64,000 nucleotides of DNA from Rhizobiaceae bacterium (lineage in GTDB: Bacteria > Pseudomonadota > Alphaproteobacteria > Rhizobiales > Rhizobiaceae), in NCBI GenBank assembly GCA_023953905.1, contig JAMLJA010000005.1, positions 62,001 to 126,000 on the forward strand, given 5' to 3'. Shown piece after piece: positions 8,067-16,548 of this stretch. The translations under genes were made by a program, and so were the position numbers. Below the pieces are notes generated by a model that made no database searches, was not told the origin of the DNA, and saw only the letters and a program-made list of their open reading frames with translations. Positions within the stretch are counted from its first letter, which is position 1; the number at the start of each line of letters is the position of its first letter.

Positions 8067-9452
8067 ATGGCGCAGGATGTCGTAAACATCGTGTCGGCCG
8101 ACGCGTCCGGCGGCGTGAACTCGATCACCTACAACATCGTGACGGATGCGTTGCTGGCCGGGGCGGGGTGCCTGGATTATGAGGGATTGGCCCGCGTCGA
8201 GATACACCTCGCGTCGAGCAATAATCGCGGCGCCGCCACCAAGGTCGCGGACGCCTATGTGTCGGCGCAGGGCGTGCAACGGACCGTTCCTGTCGTCGGT
8301 CTGGGCGTCACGCGCTATGCGTGGTTTCGGGCCGTCACCATGGCTGGCAATGCAGGGGACTGGTTTCCGTCATCGCCGACGGGAGGCATTGCCGAGACCA
8401 CGAGCAATCAGGTGCCGCCGGACAATTCGGTCGGAACGCCGCAGATCGCGGACAGTGCGGTAACGACCGCGAAGATCGGCGATGCCCAGATCACTACGGC
8501 GAAGATTGGCAATGCCCAGATCACGAATGCAAAGATTACGGATCTCTCTGCCGACAAACTGACCGCTGGAGAGATCACCGCCAGCATCACGATCACGGGT
8601 CCGACAATCAGAACCTCCGTCTCGGGCGTTCGGGCAGAGATGAGCCCCACGGGCTCGTTTCTCGTCTACAGTTCCCTCGGGCAGATCGGTTCATTCTCCG
8701 GGGTGAGTGCCGGATTTACGGTGCTGCAAATTGACAAGACCAACGTCGGAGGCCCTGTTTCATCGTTCGTCACGAGCTATGACAGCATTGCCAGCGACTT
8801 TCGAAACAACAATGCCGGCAGTTCCAGCATCACGGCACAATTCATCAATACCCAGAGCGGCGGCGGGATTTTGCGTGTCGGCTATTCGTCGGCGGCGGGG
8901 GGGTATGCGGCCTATGCGGCTTCCGGAGCCTATGGACCGTTTACCGGCGCGCATGACGGCTTCATCGCCAAAATGGACGAGGGATCTATTGGCGAGATCG
9001 TGATCAGCACGGGGCGCGTGATCGCCAGAGGGACCGGGATAGACAACACTGTCCTGCAACTGCGGCGGGCGGAATCGCGCGGTGACCGGCGTGTCTTTGG
9101 CGTCATCACGCAACGGGGCATTTTCACCGGCAGTGAGGATATTGCCGCCCTGCCGCTGCGAAGGTTTGGCGGCATGGGAACGGTGCATCGCTACCTTGCC
9201 ACGAAATTTGACCGTCTGACAGTCAACGGGCTCGGCGAAGGCCAGATCCTCGTTTGCGGGCGCGGCGGGGATATCGACAATGGCGACCTGATCTGGGCTT
9301 CCGACATGCCGGGGAAGGGGGAGCGCGTCCCGCCAGACACACAAATGACCGCCGGTCTTCTCGGAGCCATCGTCGCCAAGGCAACCGAAAGCGTCGCCTT
9401 TACCGATCCGGACCAGGTCAAGCTGGTTGCCTGCACCTACCATGTGAGTTGA
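8067..9452 (+). CDS. Phage central tail fibre / tip attachment protein
   Basis: 461 residues. Residues about 130-170 are a run of short repeats (QIADSAVTTAKIGDAQITTA, then KIGNAQITNAKITDLSADKL), typical of trimeric coiled or beta-stalk segments in J-like and fibre proteins, followed by a Gly/Ser-rich beta region and a C-terminal part with RRFGGMGTV and HVS end. The start codon lies one base after the upstream stop, implying translational coupling with the hub gene. Likely links the tail tip to the fibres encoded downstream. Assignment is by repeat architecture and operon position. Confidence 0.65.
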   Translation: MAQDVVNIVSADASGGVNSITYNIVTDALLAGAGCLDYEGLARVEIHLASSNNRGAATKVADAYVSAQGVQRTVPVVGLGVTRYAWFRAVTMAGNAGDWFPSSPTGGIAETTSNQVPPDNSVGTPQIADSAVTTAKIGDAQITTAKIGNAQITNAKITDLSADKLTAGEITASITITGPTIRTSVSGVRAEMSPTGSFLVYSSLGQIGSFSGVSAGFTVLQIDKTNVGGPVSSFVTSYDSIASDFRNNNAGSSSITAQFINTQSGGGILRVGYSSAAGGYAAYAASGAYGPFTGAHDGFIAKMDEGSIGEIVISTGRVIARGTGIDNTVLQLRRAESRGDRRVFGVITQRGIFTGSEDIAALPLRRFGGMGTVHRYLATKFDRLTVNGLGEGQILVCGRGGDIDNGDLIWASDMPGKGERVPPDTQMTAGLLGAIVAKATESVAFTDPDQVKLVACTYHVS

Positions 9453-9453
9453 T

Positions 9454-10311
9454 ATGGCCACATCTTCCCGCGTCCACATTTTCTATGACAGCAAAGCCGA
9501 CAGCGCGGTGCTTTCCGGCGGAAGCTGGCTTTCCGCGTGCCCGCTGTCGAGCATACAGACGAAAGACTATTCCGAGGTGGCGCGGTCTACCGATGCAAGT
9601 CTTGCCAGCACCCGCATCAACATTGCGCTATCCAGCGTTTATGCCGTGCGTGGCATCATGTTCCGAATGGAGAACGCTACGGCCCGCGCGAAATTCCGGT
9701 GCATCCGGACCGACGCGACCTTCACCGACGCCTATTACACGACGCCATGGATGAACATTGGCGTTCAAGTCCCGTTCGGCACGCTGCCCTATGGCTCCCC
9801 ATGGCTCTATGACGGCTATGTCGCATGGGACGACCCGGATCGATCGCCATGGGCCATATCAGTCTATGACAAGCGGTTCGGAGGCCGATACTGGCAGGTG
9901 CAAATCGATGATGTCGACAATCCGGATGGCTATCTCGACATCAGCCGTCTTTATGTCTGGGATGCCTATGTCCCGACTCTCAACTACGTTTACGGCAACA
10001 ACGGTCTATCGCTCACGGACAACTCCATTTCATCTAAGGCAGTGGGCGGCGCGCGACATGTCCTGCGCTTGCCGAACAAAAAGCGGTGGCAATGCCAACT
10101 CGACCTTCTCCCTGAAAGCGAAGCCTACGGGGCGTTCTGGCATATGCTGAATATCTCTGGCTTCGACAGAGAGTGCTTCGTGGTTCCCGACCCGAACGAT
10201 ACCGTAAACCTCCAGACGAGATCCTTTGCGGGCCGTTTCGTGCAGCCGGACCCGATTGCACAAACGTTCTTTCGGCGTGCCGGCAGCGGTTTCGGCATCG
10301 AAGAACTCTGA
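9454..10311 (+). CDS. Phage distal tail protein of unknown fold
   Basis: 285 residues beginning one base after the preceding stop, so translated with it. Rich in Tyr, Trp and Asp, with aromatic-dense segments (WLYDGYVAWDDPDRSPWAIS, YLDISRLYVWDAYVP), as in structural or carbohydrate-contacting tail proteins. No signal peptide or transmembrane segment. I do not recognise a named family. Context between the tip fibre and the adaptor/fibre genes makes a structural tail role likely. Confidence 0.6.
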   Translation: MATSSRVHIFYDSKADSAVLSGGSWLSACPLSSIQTKDYSEVARSTDASLASTRINIALSSVYAVRGIMFRMENATARAKFRCIRTDATFTDAYYTTPWMNIGVQVPFGTLPYGSPWLYDGYVAWDDPDRSPWAISVYDKRFGGRYWQVQIDDVDNPDGYLDISRLYVWDAYVPTLNYVYGNNGLSLTDNSISSKAVGGARHVLRLPNKKRWQCQLDLLPESEAYGAFWHMLNISGFDRECFVVPDPNDTVNLQTRSFAGRFVQPDPIAQTFFRRAGSGFGIEEL

Positions 10312-10327
10312 CCTCTGAGGGCGCGCT

Positions 10328-10900
10328 ATGGTTAAGCCGACCGAAGAGATTGCACGTCTCGGGCTCTACAACATCTCACCGTGGGATGTGCCGTACACGT
10401 TCGTCGGGCCATTCAGCTACGGCTATGTCGAGACGCTGCCGATGGCCTTCAATGACGTATCGAAAGGCTTGAAGTGGTTTGCCGAAAGCGCGCTTCCAAT
10501 AACAGCGAAGGGTGTTTCGTGGTCGCCGAATGTGCGCGTCAGAGCGACGGGCAACGTCAGCATCGCATCGGAACTGGTCGACGGCGCGTCGATCAATGGC
10601 GTGACATTGCAGACCGGCATGCTGGTTTTCCTCGGACTGCAGACTGACCCGGCACAGAACGGCATCTACACGGTGGTTGCGTCAGGCGCGGCATCCCGTG
10701 CAGCCCATGCAGACGATGCGGCGGAACTGGCCCTGATCGCATTCCTCGTGACGGGCGGTGTCGAGGGATCTGGCGAGCAATGGACCTTGCCGCTCAAAGA
10801 AGACGAGATCGTGGTCGGAACGACGGAGTTGGACTTCGTGCTGTTCGACTTCGACAGCGACGGCAGCCTGAGCGCGGTAATCGACGGCGGCAACTTCTGA
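10328..10900 (+). CDS. Short tail fibre adaptor protein, paralogous to tail spike N-terminus
   Basis: 190 residues. Over nearly its full length it parallels the first 195 or so residues of the tail spike at 12621: shared motifs are DVPFTFVG/DVPYTFVG, RATGNV, INGVTL/LNGVTL, TGM-VFL, NGIYTVVASGAASRA, AAELA and GE-WTL-L. It ends in the short tail IDGGNF, nearly the same as the IDGGTF end of the next protein, a terminal motif seen in fibre proteins. GAGGG precedes the ATG. Probably an adaptor that docks a fibre to the tail, or a fibre whose distal domain has been swapped out. Confidence 0.65.
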   Translation: MVKPTEEIARLGLYNISPWDVPYTFVGPFSYGYVETLPMAFNDVSKGLKWFAESALPITAKGVSWSPNVRVRATGNVSIASELVDGASINGVTLQTGMLVFLGLQTDPAQNGIYTVVASGAASRAAHADDAAELALIAFLVTGGVEGSGEQWTLPLKEDEIVVGTTELDFVLFDFDSDGSLSAVIDGGNF

Positions 10901-10935
10901 GGCGGAGCCTCACAATCTGAAAATGGAGTAGTGGA

Positions 10936-11799
10936 ATGGCTAATACCATTCGCCTGAAGCGTCGTGCTGCGGGCGGTTCCGCAGGTGCACCTTCGTCCCT
11001 GAAAACGACGGAGCCGGCTTTCAACGAGCAGGACAAGATCCTCTATCTCGGATTCGGCGATGACGGCTCCGCGAACGCGACCAGTATTATCCCCATTGCA
11101 GGCGAAGGCGCGGTCGTCATGCTCACGGGCGCTCAGACAGTGGCGGGCGTTAAAACGTTCGAATCCAGCCCTGTTGTCCCGGCCCCGACAACGGACTTGC
11201 AAGCCGCGACCAAGAAGTATGTCGACGACAGCGTGTCGAGCGCTGGCGGCGGTGATATGCTCAAGACGACATACGATCCGAACAGCGTGGAGGCTGATGC
11301 GTTTGACGTAGACAACCACGTCGACGGAACCACGAACAAGGTTTTTACGGCAACAGAGAAGACGAAACTCTCCAACATCGAAGCCGCCGCCGATGTCACT
11401 GACGCGACCAATGTCGGGGCGGCGATCCACGGCGCTACGGCCAAGACGACGCCGGTTAATGCGGACGAACTTGCGCTGATCGACAGCGCTGCATCGAATG
11501 TCCTGAAGAGGATCACCTATCAGAACCTCTCTACTGCGATTGTCGCCTTGATCACCGATAGCGCGCCGGGAACGCTGGACACGCTCAACGAACTGGCGGC
11601 GGCGCTTGGCGACGATCCTGATTTCGCAACTACAATGGCTAATGCGCTGGCGCTGAAAGCCCCGCTGGCCTCGCCAACGTTGACAGGCACGCCGGCTGCG
11701 CCAACAGCCTCGGCAGGCACCAACACCACGCAGATCGCGACAACTGCCAATGTCGTGGCAACGATAGCGGCGGCCACCATAGACGGCGGAACCTTCTAA
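10936..11799 (+). CDS. Tail fibre protein with phage fibre repeats
   Basis: 287 residues. N-terminal segment MANTIRLKRRAAGG...APSSLKTTEPAFNEQDKILYLG is characteristic of fibre or hyaluronidase-like phage proteins; the middle carries TNKVFTATEKTKLSNIEAAA, a repeat widespread in fibre stalks; the end has ALALKAPLASPTLTGTPAAP, a typical phage fibre repeat, and terminates IDGGTF. Low-complexity Ala/Thr/Asp composition fits a trimeric elongated stalk. GGAG precedes the ATG. It is followed after two bases by the next fibre gene. Confidence 0.75.
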   Translation: MANTIRLKRRAAGGSAGAPSSLKTTEPAFNEQDKILYLGFGDDGSANATSIIPIAGEGAVVMLTGAQTVAGVKTFESSPVVPAPTTDLQAATKKYVDDSVSSAGGGDMLKTTYDPNSVEADAFDVDNHVDGTTNKVFTATEKTKLSNIEAAADVTDATNVGAAIHGATAKTTPVNADELALIDSAASNVLKRITYQNLSTAIVALITDSAPGTLDTLNELAAALGDDPDFATTMANALALKAPLASPTLTGTPAAPTASAGTNTTQIATTANVVATIAAATIDGGTF

Positions 11800-11801
11800 C
11801 C

Positions 11802-12554
11802 ATGGCCCGCGCCAACACGATCAAATTCCTGCGCACGACGCGGGCCAACCTTGAGGCTCAGGCTGCGGCGTCCGGCCTGATTCAGGGCGAGCCCTATCTC
11901 ATCACCGACGAAGAGCGGCCCGCGATCGGTATCTCTACCAGTGCCTTCTGGAGCCTGGCCTTGTTCAAGGAAATAGGCGACTTCAATACGCCGCTTCGGT
12001 TCGGAACTGCCTATGATCTTGCCACCGTTGACGTGGATACCATCCAGAGGTCCGGCTTTTATCAGGTCAACAATGATTCCTCCAACATTCCGGTCGCGGC
12101 ATATTCCTACCTATGGGTGCTACAGCACGCGAACAGCGCGTTCACCACGCAACTCGTGGTTCCCGCAACCGGCCGCCCCCGGATGTTTCTCCGCAACAGG
12201 GAGAGTGGGTCTTGGTGGCCATGGGAAGAGATTGACCGAAAAAAACTTGTCACGATCCAGTCTGGCAGCGTCCCGACCCCAACGATAAACACCGACTACA
12301 CCGGCACGCATCGGCTCACCGGACTGACAGCCAACATCACCAGCATGACCACCAATCTGAGCGGCACGCCGAGCCATGGCGATGAACTCTACATCGAGTT
12401 CACAGGCACGGCGAGCCGAACCATTTCGTGGGGAGCCGGTTTTGAGGCAAGCACGGTGGCGCTTCCGACAACGACCAGCGGCACCAACATGCTGACCGTT
12501 CATCTTCGCTACAACTCAGCCACGTCGAAGTGGCGCTGCTGCCGGACCTGGTAG
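11802..12554 (+). CDS. Tail fibre-like protein with knob domain
   Basis: 250 residues. The start MARANTIKFLRTTRANLEAQ resembles the N-terminus of the upstream fibre, suggesting the same docking role. Residues about 65-145 (FGTAYDLATVDVDTIQRSGF ... FLRNRESGSWWPWEEI) have the pattern of pyocin/fibre knob domains, which form the head or receptor-facing part of fibres. The C-terminal 90 residues are Thr/Ser-rich beta structure. Start codon is three bases after the preceding stop. Receptor binding is inferred from domain type. Confidence 0.65.
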   Translation: MARANTIKFLRTTRANLEAQAAASGLIQGEPYLITDEERPAIGISTSAFWSLALFKEIGDFNTPLRFGTAYDLATVDVDTIQRSGFYQVNNDSSNIPVAAYSYLWVLQHANSAFTTQLVVPATGRPRMFLRNRESGSWWPWEEIDRKKLVTIQSGSVPTPTINTDYTGTHRLTGLTANITSMTTNLSGTPSHGDELYIEFTGTASRTISWGAGFEASTVALPTTTSGTNMLTVHLRYNSATSKWRCCRTW

Positions 12555-12620
12555 CCAAAACAATCTTTCTCATCATCGACCGCCCCACCGGACCCCACCT
12601 CCGGCATTGAGGAGCTTTGC

Positions 12621-14594
12621 ATGTCTGACTATACCGACGCGCTTGAACGCCTCCCGCAATACAACGTGTCGGGGCAGGACGTGCCCTTCACGTTCGTTGG
12701 CGAGGATGGCTATGGCTATGTGCTTGAATGGCCGCGTGCACTTTCTGATGTTGCGACCGTCATCAACGGGCAGACCCAGCTTGTCGCGACCGGCGTCCGC
12801 TGGATCAGCGAGCTTGTGCATCTGCGCGCCACAGGCAATGTCGATCTGACCAATGGCCTTGAGGATGGCGATACGTTGAACGGCGTGACGCTGGTCACGG
12901 GCATGAACGTGTTCCTGCCTGCGCAAAGCGCGGGCGCGACGACATCTTTCACGCTCTCCGACGGCACTGTTATCACAGACTCGCCGACTAACGGCATCTA
13001 CACCGTCGTCGCGTCCGGTGCCGCTTCCAGAGCGACCTTTGCCAATGAGGCGGCGGAACTGGCGGGCATGGCCTTTCTGATTGAGCAAGGCACATATGGC
13101 AGAGGTGAGCGCTGGACGCTTTCCCTGGCGGCTGGGGACATTACCGTCGATACAACCCAGCTTCCCTTCAGTCGCGTCATGCTGGAGCGGACAGACCTTG
13201 CCTATCCGTCTATTGTCGGCACCACAACGGCTCTGACCCAGGCAGCGCGCGAAGGTCGTCGTCTGACTTTGGAAGATTTCGGTGCCAAGTGCGACGGCAC
13301 GACCGATGATACGACAGCTTTCGAAGCCGCTGTCAACTTCTTCCAGACTGATACCGACGTACCCTATGGCGGGCGCATCCTCATTCCCGGCCCGACCCGC
13401 CTCACCGACACTATCCAGTTGCTCAAGGGCAGCCGGTTTCTGGAGATAGCCGGGGAGGGCCTGCACACCAGGATCATCGGCGATTTCAGCTCCGAGAAGC
13501 ACGCCTTCTATGTCGGGCATCCGAGCACGGCGGGCGGGGCGTGCAATGTCGAGTTCCACAACATGCTCATCACCGGCGACCCCGACTATACCAAGGGGTT
13601 CGATCTTGAGAACGCCAACCTGTTCCGTTTGAGCAATGTCCGCCTTGAAACGCTGCTCAAGGGCATCGACTCCGCAGCGTCCTATGACTGCGATTACGTC
13701 GACCTGTGCGCCTATGGCGTGATCGAAGAAGTGTTTCACGCATCGTCGCTCTGCCATGAGGCGTCGTTCATCCGTCCGAGCATCCACAATTGCGGTGTGA
13801 ACGGCGGCACCGATCACTACGCATTTCTGTTCGAGGGATCTGGCGTCAATCGGAACGTCAGTTTCGAGAATGGGGCCATGGAAGTCGTGGGCGGGTTGGT
13901 GCGGTCCACGATCGGTCATCATGGATTTGTGTTCAGGGGCATCGAGACTGAGCAATGCACGCTGCCATTTTTCGATTTCGAGGCGGCGATGGTCGGCTTC
14001 GACATCTCCCGGAACGCGTTCCAGTCCGGGCTGACGACGCCAATCGACTACCTCAAGGGCGGCGAGTTCAGGGGCAATTTCTTCTTCGACCAGGATTTCA
14101 CGTGGGGCTCCAACACGACTGACGTTTCGTCCGCAGAGACGGTCGCCAGTGGCACGTCAGTCCTGCCTCTGGAGTTCACCCGCTCCTTCACGCCATATGC
14201 TACATTCTCGACCAATGGCGATTTCGCGCCAACCTACAGTTCGCAGGTCGGCAAGATGATCAAGCGCGGACAGGTCGTGACTTTCTGGATCACGCTTACA
14301 TTTACCTGCAACGCGTATACCACGGCCTCTGGAGCCTTTCTCATCGGCGGCCTGCCACATCCGTGCAGGAACGATACGAATTATGCCGTCACGATCTCCA
14401 GATCGGCGAAACTCGACCTTTCCGCCAATGCAAGGATCGGGGCGGAGGTGTTTATCGATTCGAATGTCATCGCGTTTTACGAGTCGATAGACAACGGCAC
14501 GAGCGCCGCCCTTGCCACCACCAACGTTCCCGCAGGGGCAACAGATGTCTCTATCAACCTATGCGGGACCTATCTGACGGATGATGCGTCGTGA
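12621..14594 (+). CDS. Tail spike with adaptor domain and pectate-lyase-like beta-helix
   Basis: 657 residues. Residues 1 to about 195 form an adaptor homologous to the protein at 10328. From about residue 215 the sequence LTLEDFGAKCDGTTDDTTAF matches the start of pectate-lyase-3/parallel beta-helix spikes, followed by an RILIPGPTRL turn and repeated coil rungs to roughly residue 480. The last 130 residues (about 525-657) look like a separate trimerisation or receptor-binding domain. Such spikes often cleave host surface polysaccharide; which residues would be catalytic cannot be told here. GAGGAG lies before the ATG. Its stop overlaps the GTG of the next small gene. Confidence 0.8.
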   Translation: MSDYTDALERLPQYNVSGQDVPFTFVGEDGYGYVLEWPRALSDVATVINGQTQLVATGVRWISELVHLRATGNVDLTNGLEDGDTLNGVTLVTGMNVFLPAQSAGATTSFTLSDGTVITDSPTNGIYTVVASGAASRATFANEAAELAGMAFLIEQGTYGRGERWTLSLAAGDITVDTTQLPFSRVMLERTDLAYPSIVGTTTALTQAAREGRRLTLEDFGAKCDGTTDDTTAFEAAVNFFQTDTDVPYGGRILIPGPTRLTDTIQLLKGSRFLEIAGEGLHTRIIGDFSSEKHAFYVGHPSTAGGACNVEFHNMLITGDPDYTKGFDLENANLFRLSNVRLETLLKGIDSAASYDCDYVDLCAYGVIEEVFHASSLCHEASFIRPSIHNCGVNGGTDHYAFLFEGSGVNRNVSFENGAMEVVGGLVRSTIGHHGFVFRGIETEQCTLPFFDFEAAMVGFDISRNAFQSGLTTPIDYLKGGEFRGNFFFDQDFTWGSNTTDVSSAETVASGTSVLPLEFTRSFTPYATFSTNGDFAPTYSSQVGKMIKRGQVVTFWITLTFTCNAYTTASGAFLIGGLPHPCRNDTNYAVTISRSAKLDLSANARIGAEVFIDSNVIAFYESIDNGTSAALATTNVPAGATDVSINLCGTYLTDDAS

Positions 14595-14722
14595 CCGCCG
14601 CCGAACTGAAGGCGCTGCGGGAGCAATACCCGGCGGATCGGTTCGATCTGGTGTTCGATGAGAGTGGCACTCTGATCGCAGTCGCTGAGAAGCCCGTGGA
14701 GCCAAAGGTGGACGAAGCCTGA
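14591..14722 (+). CDS. 43-residue small protein coupled to tail spike
   Basis: GTG at 14591 overlaps the tail spike stop (GTGA), and its own stop overlaps the next start (TGATG), so it sits in an unbroken translation chain. The product begins TAAELKALREQYPADRFDL and is acidic, with a helix then a beta-hairpin-like DESGTLIAVAEKP segment. Its size, charge and position resemble small proteins encoded next to fibres, some of which act in fibre assembly. No family was recognised. The double overlap is the main support that it is real. Confidence 0.55.
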   Translation: MTAAELKALREQYPADRFDLVFDESGTLIAVAEKPVEPKVDEA

Positions 14723-15546
14723 TGCTCTCTCCCCTCTACGGCAGCATGGGTGCGCTTGGTGTGGCGACACGGCGTGCGGTTGCGTTCGATGCGGATGCGC
14801 AGGCGTTTATCGACGCGGCGGGGTTAACCAACGCCGGGCAAAAATCAGCGCTCAACAAGCTTGTCGTAGCGCTGAAAGCAGCTTCGCTCTGGACGAAAAT
14901 GCTTGCGGTCTACCCCTTCGTTGGCGGGACAGCGGCGGCGCATAAGTGGAACCTCAAAGACCCGCGCGATCTGGACGCAGCGTTCCGGCTGACGTTCAGC
15001 GGTGCATGGGCGCACGCCGCCAACGGCATCCGGGCCGATGCAGCAACGACTCATGCGAATACGCATCTGGGTCCGGCTACGTCGCTTAGCCCGTCCAGCG
15101 GGAGCTTTGGCGTTTATTCCCTCTCGGCAGACGCGGCTGGGGGCACGTGGTACGACATGGGCAGTGGAGCGAGCGACAGCGCGGCGTCCATGTTGATCTG
15201 CCGCTATTCGAACAGCAGGGCCTATTGGTGCTATGGCGGCGATGCATCGTTCACCTATAACACCGACATTGACGACGGTTCCGGGCTGTTTGTCGTCAAC
15301 CGGCAAAATGGCACGACCACGGAGGGTTGGCGCAACGGGGTCAAGATTGGGCAGGGCGCTCGGTCTGTCAATCTTTCGGCTTCGCCCGTCTTTATCGGAG
15401 CGCTCGACGTTGGCGGTAGCGCGGTAAGGCGATCCGGAAGGACTTACGCATTCGCTTTCGTCTCAAGTGGTCTGTCGGACAGCGAGAACGTAGCCTTCTA
15501 CGCGGCGGTGCAGGCATTTCAGACCGCTCTTGGGAGACAGGTATGA
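14722..15546 (+). CDS. Phage protein with predicted lectin/LamG-like beta-sandwich
   Basis: 274 residues. The N-terminal block (FIDAAGLTNAGQKSALNKLV, then LWTKMLAVYPFVGGTAAAHKWNLKDPRDLDAAFRL) is a conserved motif of a widespread phage tail-associated family. The following about 200 residues, with WYDMGSG, FVVNRQNG and WRNGVKIGQG, have the look of a concanavalin-A/LamG-like fold. Starts on the TGATG overlap and ends overlapping the next ATG by 4 bases. Likely a carbohydrate-binding distal tail or decoration protein; the fold is an inference from pattern only. Confidence 0.65.
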   Translation: MLSPLYGSMGALGVATRRAVAFDADAQAFIDAAGLTNAGQKSALNKLVVALKAASLWTKMLAVYPFVGGTAAAHKWNLKDPRDLDAAFRLTFSGAWAHAANGIRADAATTHANTHLGPATSLSPSSGSFGVYSLSADAAGGTWYDMGSGASDSAASMLICRYSNSRAYWCYGGDASFTYNTDIDDGSGLFVVNRQNGTTTEGWRNGVKIGQGARSVNLSASPVFIGALDVGGSAVRRSGRTYAFAFVSSGLSDSENVAFYAAVQAFQTALGRQV

Positions 15547-16514
15547 TCGAACAGCTTTCAACGGCGGTCAAATTCCTCGCGTTCTATACCGAGGAAAAAA
15601 TAGGCAAGACCGGTCTCGCTGTCACCGTCGATGTGCGCGGCCATGATGGTTCCGAGATCGTCACGGCAGGGGCGGCCACCGAAATAGGCGACGGGCTCTA
15701 CAGCTACACGCTGTCAGGTGGCAGCACTGGCAACGAGGGCACGTATATCGCGATATTCAAGACCGCGACCGATACCGTCGACCAGATGCACATCCCGTCA
15801 TTGTGGTGCATCGGCGTGGCCGGTGTGGAGCGGCTGGACGCGGACGTATCGAGCCGCAATGCGACCGCGCCCGACAATGCCGGCGTTGCCGCGATCAAGG
15901 CAAAGACCGACAATCTGCCTTCGGACCCCGCCGATCAATCGCTCGTCATTGCTGCGACCGATGCAATCATGGCGGCAATCCCGGCGGCGGGCGATGTGGC
16001 AGACGCGGTTTGGGATGAGGCGATTGCCGGTCATGGCGATGCCGGAAGCACGGGGCAGGCACTGTCGGCTGCCGGTTCCGCCGGTGATCCACTATTGAAT
16101 ACCGTTCCCGGCTCCTATGCCAGCGGCACGGCGGGTCATGCACTAGGACGTATTGGATCGGGGCAGATCACTACGGTCTCACCTGTTAGCCAATCGGGCT
16201 CCGTGGCGATCATCAGAGGCGACGATTATAAGGCCGAGGATGGCCGCGCACTCGAATGGACCGATGCGTCGAACAGCTGGCCTGACCTCACGGATGCCGA
16301 CATATCGGTTATCGTCAATGGCGTGACCTATGCAGGCGCGGTCGTCACGCCGACGGGCGCAAGCAAGAAGGTTCGCCTTGAACTGACGTATGTCCAAACC
16401 ACCGCCATGTCGACCGGCACCTATCGCTTTGCGGCGCGCGCCACAATGGATGACGACGATATCCTCACGCTGCTGTCTGGCAGTTGGCGCGTGAAGAACC
16501 CGCAAGACTCCTAG
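15543..16514 (+). CDS. Phage structural protein of unknown function
   Basis: 323 residues, overlapping the preceding stop by ATGA. N-terminus (FYTEEKIGKTGLAVTVDVRG, GDGLYSYTLSGG) is beta-rich, the middle contains AIKAKTDNLPSDPADQS and Ala/Gly-rich low-complexity sequence, and the C-terminus (VAIIRGDDYKAEDGRALEWT ... SGSWRVKN) looks like an immunoglobulin-like or baseplate-upper-protein type domain. No membrane spans. Last member of the host-recognition cassette before the lysis genes. Function not recognised. Confidence 0.6.
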   Translation: MIEQLSTAVKFLAFYTEEKIGKTGLAVTVDVRGHDGSEIVTAGAATEIGDGLYSYTLSGGSTGNEGTYIAIFKTATDTVDQMHIPSLWCIGVAGVERLDADVSSRNATAPDNAGVAAIKAKTDNLPSDPADQSLVIAATDAIMAAIPAAGDVADAVWDEAIAGHGDAGSTGQALSAAGSAGDPLLNTVPGSYASGTAGHALGRIGSGQITTVSPVSQSGSVAIIRGDDYKAEDGRALEWTDASNSWPDLTDADISVIVNGVTYAGAVVTPTGASKKVRLELTYVQTTAMSTGTYRFAARATMDDDDILTLLSGSWRVKNPQDS

Positions 16515-16548
16515 TCAATATTCCCATCCCCTCCCGAAAGGAACCGTC

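Noticed and set aside
12573-13955. 460-residue minus-strand frame opposite the tail spike
   Set aside because: Shadow of the tail spike gene with no recognisable domain.
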